Origin: a virus
Length of the DNA stretch: 55,054 bases
Reading direction: 5' to 3' (one strand)
Virus record (IMG/VR): IMGVR_UViG_3300044846_002992
Location: 1 to 55,054 of that record
Part shown: piece by piece, positions 7,964 through 14,242 of the stretch
Layout: each line of letters begins with the position of its first letter
Position numbering within the stretch: the first letter of the stretch is position 1
Notes under the pieces: model-generated
What the model was told of the DNA's origin: nothing
The model's database searches: none
The model's input: the letters and a program-made list of their open reading frames with translations, nothing else
Made by a program: the position numbers and the translations under genes

Positions 7964-8250
7964 AAACAACCACAGCCCTAATCCTAGAAGACTCAGACTT
8001 CACCAAAGACAAAAATCTGAAGTTTGAAGCTTTTGAAGCAATGTGCCACGCAGAAATCGTAATTCGCGGATCGGCAGTAATCAAAAACAGACCCACTGGA
8101 GAAATCTCCGAGAAGGGCCCAGATATGTCTAAAGGCCCTGCCAAGCGCGTCCGCAGGGCAAGAACCCCAGAAGTGACCATCGAGCCTCTACAAGCAGCGA
8201 CAGGACCTCAAAGCGACACTTCACCAGAACCATCCGATCACGATGGCTAA
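7960..8250 (+). CDS. Unknown small basic protein
   Basis: 96 residues starting in the ATGA overlap with the previous gene and 7 bp after site copy 3. The first half is ordered (ALILEDSDFTKDKNLKFEAFEAMCHAEIVIRGSAVI). The second half is Lys/Arg/Pro-rich and probably disordered (GPAKRVRRARTPEVTIEPL). It overlaps the RNA ligase start by 8 bases, so the two are likely co-translated. No family recognised. Confidence 0.5.
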   Translation: MKTTTALILEDSDFTKDKNLKFEAFEAMCHAEIVIRGSAVIKNRPTGEISEKGPDMSKGPAKRVRRARTPEVTIEPLQAATGPQSDTSPEPSDHDG

Positions 8251-8932
8251 TCCAATCCGAATCACCACCATGCACCCCGAGTTCACATCCTTTCCTAAGC
8301 TGGCCCGCCTAAACCGCGAAATCTGGATCACTGAAAAAATCGACGGCACCAACGCTCAGGTTCGTATCATCAAACCCGAGGTCGCCGTCTCTGAATTTTC
8401 TGGATGGGTTGCCCACGTTGACGATCATCTCATCTGGGCTGGAAGCCGCAACCGCTGGGTGACGCCGGAACAAGACAATCACGGCTGGGCTCGCTGGGTA
8501 AAAGAAAACGCAGAAGAGCTGGTCAAGCTTGGCTACGGCTCCCATTTTGGGGAGTGGTGGGGAAGCGGAATTAATCGCGGCTACGGCCTGACCAAGGGCG
8601 AAAAGCACTTCAGCCTTTTCAACACTCTGCGCTGGAGCCCTCCGGGACAGCCCACAATTCAGTCAGGAGAGCGCTGGGACGACAAGTCCAAGGTGATGAC
8701 GCCGATCTTCACGCAAGAGGCTCCGGCCTGCTGTGGAGTGGTTCCTGTGCTCTATCGCGGGCTGTTTGAAACCGAATGCGTCAACATGGCGCTGAGCGAG
8801 CTCAAAGCGGTAGGCAGCATTGCATCTCCGGGATACATGAACCCAGAAGGAGTTGTTGTCTTTCACACAGCCGCCAACTCGGCGTTCAAAGTGACCATCA
8901 AGGACGACGAGAAACCCAAAGGCGCGGCCTGA
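8243..8932 (+). CDS. RNA ligase, Rnl2-like nucleotidyltransferase
   Basis: 229 residues with the covalent nucleotidyltransferase signature. Motif I is EKIDGTN (residues 31-37, Lys32 as AMP-accepting nucleophile). A motif III-like region is near HFSLFNTLRW (~115), motif IV is PEGVVVF (201-207) and motif V is AFKVTIK (214-220). It is a compact, ligase-core-only version, as in phage Rnl2/DRAB-type RNA ligases, and would seal 3'-OH/5'-phosphate RNA nicks using ATP. It lies 0.6-2 kb upstream of a tRNA, an interrupted tRNA and a large structured RNA, with a HAD-type end-processing candidate at 17251. A role in tRNA repair or rejoining is therefore an attractive inference. Confidence 0.85.
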   Translation: MANPIRITTMHPEFTSFPKLARLNREIWITEKIDGTNAQVRIIKPEVAVSEFSGWVAHVDDHLIWAGSRNRWVTPEQDNHGWARWVKENAEELVKLGYGSHFGEWWGSGINRGYGLTKGEKHFSLFNTLRWSPPGQPTIQSGERWDDKSKVMTPIFTQEAPACCGVVPVLYRGLFETECVNMALSELKAVGSIASPGYMNPEGVVVFHTAANSAFKVTIKDDEKPKGAA

Positions 8933-8935
8933 GCA

Positions 8936-9481
8936 TCACCCTTCCCTCGTCCAGCAGCCCGACCAAAACGGAAACGCGTCCGCGCTCCCAAGCTGATCGC
9001 GAGGAACCCACACTTTGAGCGGCAAATAGCACCCGCAAGCTCCGCAAGCCTCGGGCGCGTCCACCTTCTCGGGTGGATGAATGGTGAGCTTCAAAGCGTC
9101 CTTGCACGTCGGGCACCCCGCCACCGAAGAGCGAAGCGGGCACCCTCTGCAAATGGAAGCTCTGCGATGCGCCTCCTGCGGAGCCACCAAAGAGCTGTCC
9201 ACTACGCGCTTCGCCATGAAGCGGAGGAAATTAAGAGCCGATCCCACCGACACCAAGCGTCGCTTCGCGCCGCCGGGAGCACGCTTGACGTGCTTGGGGT
9301 AGGCAGCAGCCAGCGCAGTCCAAACGAGCGATTCCCAGTTGATTGGGAGCCTTAGGTCGTTCTGGTCGTAATGACGCCTAAATTGATTGAAAAGCTGACC
9401 TGTGGTTTTGCCCGATAGGCGAACGCCCTCGACGGTGACGCTGAATTTACTTGGCACAGGCCCGTTTGTGGTCCATTTCAT
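8936..9481 (-). CDS. Cys-rich zinc-ribbon protein, transcribed leftward
   Basis: 181 residues on the opposite strand to its early-gene neighbours. Unusually here, an AGGAGG Shine-Dalgarno lies 16 bases before the ATG at 9481, and site copy 4 is a few bases further upstream. The C-terminal third has the series CRGCPLRSSVAGCPTCKDA ... CGACGCYLPLKVWVP ... SGCW. These are three Cys pairs plus CGC-x-L-x2-K, a layout seen in phage and plasmid zinc-ribbon proteins of unknown role. The N-terminal part is basic (QFRRHYDQNDLRL, GGAKRRLVSVGSALNFLRFMAKR). It ends 4 bases from the RNA ligase stop, so the two genes converge. Possibly a nucleic-acid-binding regulator. Confidence 0.65.
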   Translation of the reverse strand: MKWTTNGPVPSKFSVTVEGVRLSGKTTGQLFNQFRRHYDQNDLRLPINWESLVWTALAAAYPKHVKRAPGGAKRRLVSVGSALNFLRFMAKRVVDSSLVAPQEAHRRASICRGCPLRSSVAGCPTCKDALKLTIHPPEKVDAPEACGACGCYLPLKVWVPRDQLGSADAFPFWSGCWTREG

Positions 9482-9502
9482 GCGCGTCAGCCTACCTCCT
9501 GG

Positions 9503-9516
9503 TTTTGTTGACGCAA
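9503..9516 (-). repeat. 14-bp GTCAAC-core site, copy 4
   Basis: On the minus strand it reads TTGCGTCAACAAAA, exact. It is 21 bp upstream of the leftward ATG at 9481 and 4 bp before the tRNA at 9521, so it could serve a divergent control region. Confidence 0.85.
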
Positions 9517-9520
9517 GAAC

Positions 9521-9596
9521 AACCGGGCATGACCCAAGGCTGGCGAGCTGGTTTCCAACTCCGGCTGGGTGAGTTCGATTCTCACTCCGGTTGCCA
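9521..9596 (+). tRNA. tRNA-Trp(CCA)-like, 76 nt with encoded CCA
   Basis: Acceptor AACCGGG (9521-9527) pairs with TCCGGTT (9586-9592), followed by discriminator G and CCA. The T-arm is GTGAG-TTCGATT-CTCAC (9569-9585). An anticodon arm CTGGT / TTCCAAC / TCCGG (9548-9564) gives anticodon CCA with U33, and G73 agrees with tRNA-Trp. One T-T mismatch closes the anticodon stem and the D-arm (9530-9547) does not pair well. Another folding register would give TCC (Gly). It may be divergent, decaying or in need of modification. Confidence 0.6.
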
Positions 9597-9604
9597 TTTT
9601 CAAA

Positions 9605-9632
9605 AGCAGGATAGCTCAGAAGGTAGAGCGTT
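9605..9632 (+). tRNA. 5' half of an interrupted tRNA-Met-like gene
   Basis: AGCAGGA (9605-9611), TA, then a perfect D-arm GCTC-AGAAGGTA-GAGC (9614-9629) and G26. The acceptor strand is the exact complement of TCCTGCT at 10083+100 (10083 is inside the ORF; the matching strand is 10183-10189), which sits beyond the HNH ORF. The anticodon stem that should follow is replaced by a T-run and the ORF leader. Confidence 0.7.
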
Positions 9633-9671
9633 TTTTCTTGATGCTGACTAGGCTACCCCACATCCTCCCGC

Positions 9672-10148
9672 ATGCCCATCTGTAAAAAGTGCGAATCCAG
9701 ATTTCCCTGCAAAATCACAATCGAAGGCAAAAGGCGAAATCTCGCCAAACGTCGCTATTGCCTCATTTGCTCTCCTTTTGGAGCGCACAATACCATCCAG
9801 CTACATATAACGCAGCCGCCGAAGCTTGAAAGGAAATGTGATTCCTGCCAACGGGACTACATCTACGAAAAAAGCAAAGGCCATAAAGCAACCCGATGTA
9901 ATTCATGCACCCAGTCCGAAAGAAGAAAGGCGCGAAAACGACGCCTCGTTGATCTTAAAGGAGGCCAATGCGAAAAATGCGGTTACTCAAAATCATTAGC
10001 TGGTCTTCATTTTCATCATAAAGATCCAACCATCAAAGAATTTGAAATCAAACACGTCTTTGGAATGAAGATGGATACCCTGCTTCGGGAGATTGAAAAA
10101 TGTTCTCTCCTGTGCGCAAATTGCCACGCGGAAGAACACGAACGATAG
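9672..10148 (+). CDS. HNH homing endonuclease inserted in a tRNA gene
   Basis: 158 residues. Zinc-finger pairs run through the protein: CKKC near the N-terminus, YCLICSPFGAHNT, CDSCQRDY, CNSC and CEKCGY. It ends in an HNH core, LHFHHKDP ... CSLLCANCHAEEHE. The 'CxxC...R.YC..C.P.G.HNT' N-terminus is typical of free-standing HNH homing endonucleases in phages. The ORF sits exactly between the two halves of a tRNA, with only ~39 bases before and no spacer after its stop. That is too little for a complete group I or II intron unless the ribozyme overlaps the coding sequence. It would cut intron-less tRNA alleles to spread. Confidence 0.88.
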   Translation: MPICKKCESRFPCKITIEGKRRNLAKRRYCLICSPFGAHNTIQLHITQPPKLERKCDSCQRDYIYEKSKGHKATRCNSCTQSERRKARKRRLVDLKGGQCEKCGYSKSLAGLHFHHKDPTIKEFEIKHVFGMKMDTLLREIEKCSLLCANCHAEEHER

Positions 10149-10193
10149 CCCATACCCCAATTGTCGTAGGTTCGAGTCCTACTCCTGCTACCA
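10149..10193 (+). tRNA. 3' half of the interrupted tRNA-Met-like gene
   Basis: Directly after the HNH stop: CCCATAC (loop-like, CAT at 10151-10153), CCCAA (3' anticodon strand, 10156-10160), TTGTC, T-arm GTAGG-TTCGAGT-CCTAC (10166-10182), TCCTGCT (10183-10189), A and CCA. The acceptor pairs 7/7 with 9605-9611. The 5' partner TTGGG of the anticodon stem is missing from the 5' half. Confidence 0.7.
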
Positions 10194-11225
10194 CTTTTGC
10201 GAGTAAGCGACGTTGGCCCGTGTCGCGCAATGTCCTCGCGAACGATGCGAATTCCAAATTCGTTTCGTGTGAACGGGCCGCCACCCTCCAGTCCTTCAAG
10301 GCGTAGCCCACCCCCTCGGTGAGGGGTCTCGCGGTGCAAACCCGCGTGGAGGATTGGAGTGTGGTGGAGGCGTCATAGCTTAGTGCAGAGCGTCGGGCAA
10401 ATAACCCGCATGAACGGAACGTAGCAAACTCCTGGCGCGAACGAAAACCACACAGACACCCCGGAAAGACGGGGCGAGACACATCCAGCGCCCTAAGAAA
10501 CAGGCTCGACCTGCCCAAAGGCTGGATTGCGGGCGGAGCGTCATGCCGTTACCGGACACCGTAACCGGACTATTTCCGGGAAATACTAGTCCAATCCCGA
10601 AAACTGGACCACAGCAGTATCTGTGGAGGCTAGTCCAGAATAGCCATACCTGCTGGGCTTGGCGGAGTCACCCGCCTATATCGTCCGGGATGAATCATCC
10701 GAGACCGCAGTGGCCAAACCTGCGAAACTAAAGGGCATCAATTTCCAATCCAATGAGAGAGCGGCGCGGAAGCCAAAGCACAGCAGGAGACGTATTCCAC
10801 CTGTCGCTTGAGACGCGCCTACAGTCGGTGATGCAACGCGCTTTAATCCGATGTCAGCCTGTGCAAGCGCGACTAGCAGGAGCCGTAGTAGCGCACGGCC
10901 TCTCTCACCCTTTCCAATGACACCTCAGCCTGCCGAGACCGTCCAGCCGGGGCGCGGAGCGCGCGCGTTAGGCGCATAATGCTCCCTCGCAAATGTCCGG
11001 AATCAGGGGCGTAGCGGGTTGGGGTGCCACCTTTCACACAATGACGCGTCATCGCAAAGGAGCGGGGCCCAGATTGACGACCAGCTCCATGAAGTTTGGC
11101 GTTAATTCCTTGAAACGGACAAACGCTGGGATGCACGAAACCCCAAGTGGGGCAGCGGTGGGGCCAAACAGCCCCCTTGAATAATTATGGGAAATAGCCG
11201 CCGGAGCCAGTAGCCGCTGGCGCGC
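10194..11225 (+). ncRNA. Candidate ~1 kb ornate structured noncoding RNA
   Basis: No credible ORF; its sense fits the tRNAs just upstream. Local and long-range helices are dense. They include 10215-10221/10273-10279 (GGCCCGT/ACGGGCC) closing two hairpins (10223-10241 and 10242-10268), 10281-10290/10355-10364 and 10312-10326. A tRNA-like fold occupies 10370-10438. Further stems are 10459-10474, 10483-10489/10521-10527, 10567-10592, 10604-10638 and 10661-10676. Long-range pairs are 10735-10740/10829-10834 and 10755-10761/10900-10906 (GAGAGAG/CTCTCTC). The 3' part has 10956-10985 and 11153-11158/11214-11219 enclosing 11160-11175. It ends with GCCAG/CTGGC (11206-11221) and a short T-run. Size, phage context and position after tRNAs recall GOLLD and ROOL RNAs, but I cannot match the consensus. 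Confidence 0.75.
10370..10438 (+). ncRNA. tRNA-like domain inside the large RNA
   Basis: GCGTCA (10370-10375) pairs with TGGCGC (10433-10438) as an acceptor-like stem, followed by TA. A D-arm-like GCTT-AGTGCA-GAGC (10378-10391) comes next, then an anticodon-like arm CGGG-CAAATAA-CCCG (10394-10408). GGA/TCC (10416-10418/10430-10432) stands where the T-stem would be. There is no U33, no canonical T-loop and no CCA, so it is not a functional tRNA but looks derived from one or mimics one. Confidence 0.5.
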
Positions 11226-11232
11226 GTCACCT

Positions 11233-11246
11233 TTTTGTCAACAAAA
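11233..11246 (+). repeat. 14-bp GTCAAC-core site, copy 5
   Basis: Reads TTTTGTCAACAAAA, exact. It follows the end of the structured RNA and is 14 bp upstream of the ATG at 11261. Confidence 0.85.
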
Positions 11247-11260
11247 CCAAATCAACCCCT

Positions 11261-11716
11261 ATGAAAACAGACACCTCAATTGCAGCGCCTCAAAGAGCCT
11301 CTGCCCAAATCACGCCAAAACCAACAAAGGCCCAAATCATCAATGCCATTATTCAAGAGACCATCGCTGCCCGCATGGTTGAGAATGCCAAAAGGGAGCA
11401 AAAGCGATTGGTTATTCAGGCAAAGATGGATAAGGAAATCCAAAAATTAAAAAAGCGCTCCATCAAAATCGGAGACCTGGTGATCAACAACAGCTCTGGC
11501 CCAGACATTGCCGTTCCTTATCAAAAAATTAACGGAACGCCAGAAATGGCAAGGCTCGCCTCGGAAATCAAAAAACTTGCACCCCTTACAACCTGTCCAT
11601 TCAACGTAAAAGAGGAGGTTGTTCAGCGAATGGAAAATGAAATGATTGCCTTCATTCTGAGTCAGCCAGGAATGAAAAACGCCATCCAATCGACCATTCA
11701 AAAGCTTGGCTTGTAA
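11261..11716 (+). CDS. Unknown helical protein
   Basis: 151 residues, first gene after the RNA block, with site copy 5 in its leader and no Shine-Dalgarno sequence. It is mostly helical and Lys-rich (KPTKAQIINAIIQETIAARMVENAKREQKRLVIQ, KMDKEIQKLKKRSIKIGDLV), with a second half of mixed helices ending IQSTIQKLGL. There are no Cys/His clusters or nucleotide-binding motifs. Its stop overlaps the next ATG by one base. It could be a small nucleic-acid-binding or scaffold protein; the family is not recognised. Confidence 0.6.
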   Translation: MKTDTSIAAPQRASAQITPKPTKAQIINAIIQETIAARMVENAKREQKRLVIQAKMDKEIQKLKKRSIKIGDLVINNSSGPDIAVPYQKINGTPEMARLASEIKKLAPLTTCPFNVKEEVVQRMENEMIAFILSQPGMKNAIQSTIQKLGL

Positions 11717-12102
11717 TGGACGAACTTGAGCAGATCAGAGCTGACATGCTTGCCCGAAAGCTCAAGCAAAACGAGCGCAGGGCCAAAGCGGGCAAAAAGC
11801 CAATGCATCCCGAGCTTGTCCGCAAAACAGCCAAAAAGACCCCCTCACGAGCCAGCAAGCCGCCTCCAGCGCCATCAGGGGAAGAAGCTGATACCAACCT
11901 CTCATTTGATGAATGGAAAGCCTGTGGTTGGTCCGTGAAGAGAGGAGAAAAGTGCTCAGGGTTTGACGCGGAAGGCATCCCGCAATTTAATAGAAGCCAG
12001 GTTAGAAAAACCAACTCATGGAAAACAAGCCATCAAACGCCATTATCAATCACGCACTCGTTCACGAAAAAGCGCTCAAGCGGGCCGTCTCGGAAAAGCT
12101 GA
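11716..12102 (+). CDS. Unknown basic protein
   Basis: 128 residues. The basic N-terminal half (MLARKLKQNERRAKAGKKP, RKTAKKTPSRASKPPPAPSG) is likely disordered and nucleic-acid-binding. Then comes NLSFDEWKACGWSVKRGEKCSGFDAEGIPQFNRSQVRK, a segment of the 'GY.V.RG....G.D..G.P.F...QV' type that recurs in phage early proteins of unknown role. The last ~28 residues overlap the next gene (from 12018) in another frame, an 85-base overlap that is unusual here. Confidence 0.55.
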   Translation: MDELEQIRADMLARKLKQNERRAKAGKKPMHPELVRKTAKKTPSRASKPPPAPSGEEADTNLSFDEWKACGWSVKRGEKCSGFDAEGIPQFNRSQVRKTNSWKTSHQTPLSITHSFTKKRSSGPSRKS

Positions 12103-12746
12103 CTTGGGAGCAAATCAGCATTCACTGCGGCATTGCGCCACATACAGCCAAATCCTACTGCAAAGTGCTTGGGATTGACGTCTCAAATTTGAGAGGCAAA
12201 CGCGTCAAGCTCGCCAGATCAAAGCACGCAGACACCATCATCAAGCTTCGCGAAGAAGGACAAACCCTTGAGGAAATTGGGGGCAAAATCGGAATTACGA
12301 GAGAGCGAGTAAGACAAATTCTGGCAAGGTGGTCTCCAAACACCATTATCAGAGTGAAACACGCAGCCATCAAAACCTGTCCCGTGTGCTCAAGCGAGTT
12401 TTCGGGACAAGGGAGAACATGCTCTCAAAAGTGCGGAGGCATCAAAAGAGCCAAGCATTCATACACTCGCGATTTGGCTGTTCAAATCATGAAGCTGCGC
12501 GAAAGGGGCCTGACCTGGGAGCAGGTAAGCAGCCAACTAATTCCTGGAGTTCATCACCCAGGATGGTTTGTCGGGCTTCACAGGGTTAAAGCCCAAGTTT
12601 TCTCAAGCGAAGAAATTGCCATCCATTTCTCAAAACACGGAGAGCCACGCGCTAAGCAGCAAGAAATCAAACTTTCCACCACTACCCAAAAACCCTCCAA
12701 ATCAATCATCACCAAGCTGAAAGAAGCCATTTATGGAAAATCCTGA
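12018..12746 (+). CDS. HTH regulator with sigma-70 region-4-like motif and zinc finger
   Basis: 242 residues. There are two or three helix-turn-helix units. KLTWEQISIHCGIAPHTAKSYCKVLGI is at ~30-55, and LREEGQTLEEIGGKIGITRERVRQILARW at ~75-103 closely resembles the sigma-70 region 4 recognition motif. LRERGLTWEQVSSQLIP is at ~160-175. Between them CPVCSSEFSGQGRTCSQKC (~120-140) forms a zinc-finger-like knuckle. Regions 1-3 of a sigma factor are absent, so it is not a full sigma. It may be a DNA-binding transcription regulator or a partial sigma-like activator. It is the best candidate in the window to read the repeated 14-bp site, though that is pure inference. Confidence 0.72.
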   Translation: MENKPSNAIINHALVHEKALKRAVSEKLTWEQISIHCGIAPHTAKSYCKVLGIDVSNLRGKRVKLARSKHADTIIKLREEGQTLEEIGGKIGITRERVRQILARWSPNTIIRVKHAAIKTCPVCSSEFSGQGRTCSQKCGGIKRAKHSYTRDLAVQIMKLRERGLTWEQVSSQLIPGVHHPGWFVGLHRVKAQVFSSEEIAIHFSKHGEPRAKQQEIKLSTTTQKPSKSIITKLKEAIYGKS

Positions 12747-13092
12747 AGAAGACCCCATCATCAAAATGATCCGCTCCATTGCTCAAGAGCGGCGCGGCCA
12801 ATTTGCAGCCTTGAGTGAAGCGGAGGCTGAAATGAAAAAAGACTCCGACAAGGTGGAGCGTGAAATTCTGATGGAGCTGTGGGCAAAAGCCGGGGACGCG
12901 CCACACACCTACTACATCGCCATCAAAACCATCCATCAATTTGTCGAGGCCCTCAATGGGATGCGATCAATCGAAGGTGTTCCAATCGACATGCACATCC
13001 TCATCTGCGAAACGCTCGCAAAATGCGCAGAAGTGGATGCTAGGGCCTTGAGGGCGGTTCAGGCCGCCAAAGAAAAACACAACGTGGAATGA
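12733..13092 (+). CDS. Unknown helical protein
   Basis: 119 residues overlapping the regulator's end by 14 bases and the next gene by ATGA. Helical throughout, with an acidic/basic N-terminal coiled region (RRGQFAALSEAEAEMKKDSDKVEREILMELWAKAG) and a Cys-containing C-terminus (ILICETLAKCAEVDARALRAVQAAKEK). No motif recognised. Sits in a co-translated run leading to the RecE-like nuclease. Confidence 0.6.
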   Translation: MENPEEDPIIKMIRSIAQERRGQFAALSEAEAEMKKDSDKVEREILMELWAKAGDAPHTYYIAIKTIHQFVEALNGMRSIEGVPIDMHILICETLAKCAEVDARALRAVQAAKEKHNVE

Positions 13093-13346
13093 AGACCCCA
13101 TCATACCAACAGCTCACCAATTGGTGCGACTTGCATGGCATCACTCTTACGCGAGAAGCGGGTGGCGTCAGGGCTGTTGCCTATGACCGCAACCAGCAAA
13201 TCATTACGTCCATTTTCTCATCGGCAAACTCGGCAGTGAAGGGGAAAGTCAATGAAGCCGCGTGCGCCATTCACGCATGCGATGCCATTGCTGAATCGCT
13301 GCTCATTGTAAAGCCCTCTATAGCCTTCCAGCTCAACTCAAAATGA
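13089..13346 (+). CDS. Unknown small protein
   Basis: 85 residues, ATGA-linked on both sides. Alpha/beta pattern: LTNWCDLHGITLTREAGGVRAVAYDRNQQIITSIFSSANSAVKG, then two helices rich in Ala/Cys. No known family. Position directly before the exonuclease suggests a recombination accessory protein (a guess from context). Confidence 0.5.
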   Translation: MKTPSYQQLTNWCDLHGITLTREAGGVRAVAYDRNQQIITSIFSSANSAVKGKVNEAACAIHACDAIAESLLIVKPSIAFQLNSK

Positions 13347-14242
13347 AACAAGCCTCCCTCACTCCGCGACAGTATCACCAACTGCAATTTGATCTAAACA
13401 AGCTGCCCGACCTAACGAAGACAGGTCCAATCTCAGCCTCCATCCTGAGCGCTGCGCGAGACCCTCTCCGAATGGTGCTGTGCCAAAAAGCGCAAACCAA
13501 CGAAATGCAGTGGGGCAATCTCGTTGATACCCTCTGGCTGACCCCCGCTCTGTTTGCCTCTGAATACGCCCTACTGCCCGAAGACGCGCCTCGCGATGTT
13601 CGTGGAGACAAACGCATCATGAACGCCAAGAAGCCGTCTCAGGACTCCCTGGACGCCATTGCGTGGTGGAATGGCTGGGATGCAAAAACGAGAGGTCAAA
13701 CCCCCATCAAGCAGGCAGAGCTGGATGAGGCCAAAATGGCCGTCAGCATGCTCAACCAAAATGACTTGGCCCGCTCCATCCTGGAGGCATCAAGCAAGCA
13801 GGTGGCCCTTGTGGGAGATTCGCCCTATGTCCCTGGAGCCAAAGCAAAATGCCTCATCGACCTCCTGCCAACCAGCGGGCCTTTTGTTGACGCAATTCCA
13901 GACCTCAAGACCACCGGGCAAATGGGAGAAAAGCAACTGGCCTCCACCGCGTTCACCTTCGACTACATCTTCAAGCTGGCCTACTACGGAGTGCTGGCAG
14001 AAATCGCCGGATTCGGCCCCAGGACGCGAGGTGTGCTGGTTTGGCAAAACTCCTCTTTCCCCTTTGAGGTGAAGGTGAGAGAGATCCCCAAGTCGCAAAT
14101 GGACATAGCTCGGCAGCTTCTGATGAGTCGCCATCGCAAACTCCAATCAATCAACCCCGCTGACATCAGATCCCACTTCGACACCACCCTCCGAGAAATG
14201 CCATTGCCCGACTGGGCGATGAATGCTTACGCTTCGGAATGA
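13343..14242 (+). CDS. PD-(D/E)XK exonuclease, RecE-like
   Basis: 299 residues. Substrate-entry and active-site segments fit the exodeoxyribonuclease VIII-like PDDEXK (DUF3799) family. MQWGNLVDTLWLTP is at ~50-65, and WWNGW and IKQAELDEAKMAVSML at ~110-135. CLIDLLPTSGPFVDAIPDLKTTG at ~170-192 supplies the Asp and the D-x-K catalytic residues. Such enzymes resect 5' ends for single-strand annealing recombination. No annealing protein is recognised nearby; one of the small neighbours may act as partner. Start ATG overlaps the previous stop. It carries site copy 6. Confidence 0.85.
   Translation: MKQASLTPRQYHQLQFDLNKLPDLTKTGPISASILSAARDPLRMVLCQKAQTNEMQWGNLVDTLWLTPALFASEYALLPEDAPRDVRGDKRIMNAKKPSQDSLDAIAWWNGWDAKTRGQTPIKQAELDEAKMAVSMLNQNDLARSILEASSKQVALVGDSPYVPGAKAKCLIDLLPTSGPFVDAIPDLKTTGQMGEKQLASTAFTFDYIFKLAYYGVLAEIAGFGPRTRGVLVWQNSSFPFEVKVREIPKSQMDIARQLLMSRHRKLQSINPADIRSHFDTTLREMPLPDWAMNAYASE
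13882..13895 (-). repeat. 14-bp GTCAAC-core site, copy 6
   Basis: Minus-strand reading TTGCGTCAACAAAA, exact; inside the RecE-like gene and opposed to its transcription, the only such case in the rightward block apart from copy 4. Confidence 0.8.

Noticed and set aside
9605-10193. A self-splicing group I or II intron in the tRNA
   Set aside because: Only about 40 bases lie outside the HNH ORF and I cannot find paired core elements; it would need to overlap the coding sequence. Left as an open test.
10048-11184. ORFs inside the structured RNA (156 aa leftward from 10518; 87 aa leftward from 11136; 63 aa rightward from 10993)
   Set aside because: Arg/Ser/Pro-rich low-quality frames that follow from G+C-rich hairpins; no start context and no domain pattern.
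10194-11225. Naming the RNA as GOLLD, ROOL, tmRNA, RNase P RNA or rRNA
   Set aside because: No tmRNA ends, no recognisable RNase P or rRNA core; GOLLD/ROOL consensus cannot be checked by eye, so only the resemblance in size and context is claimed.
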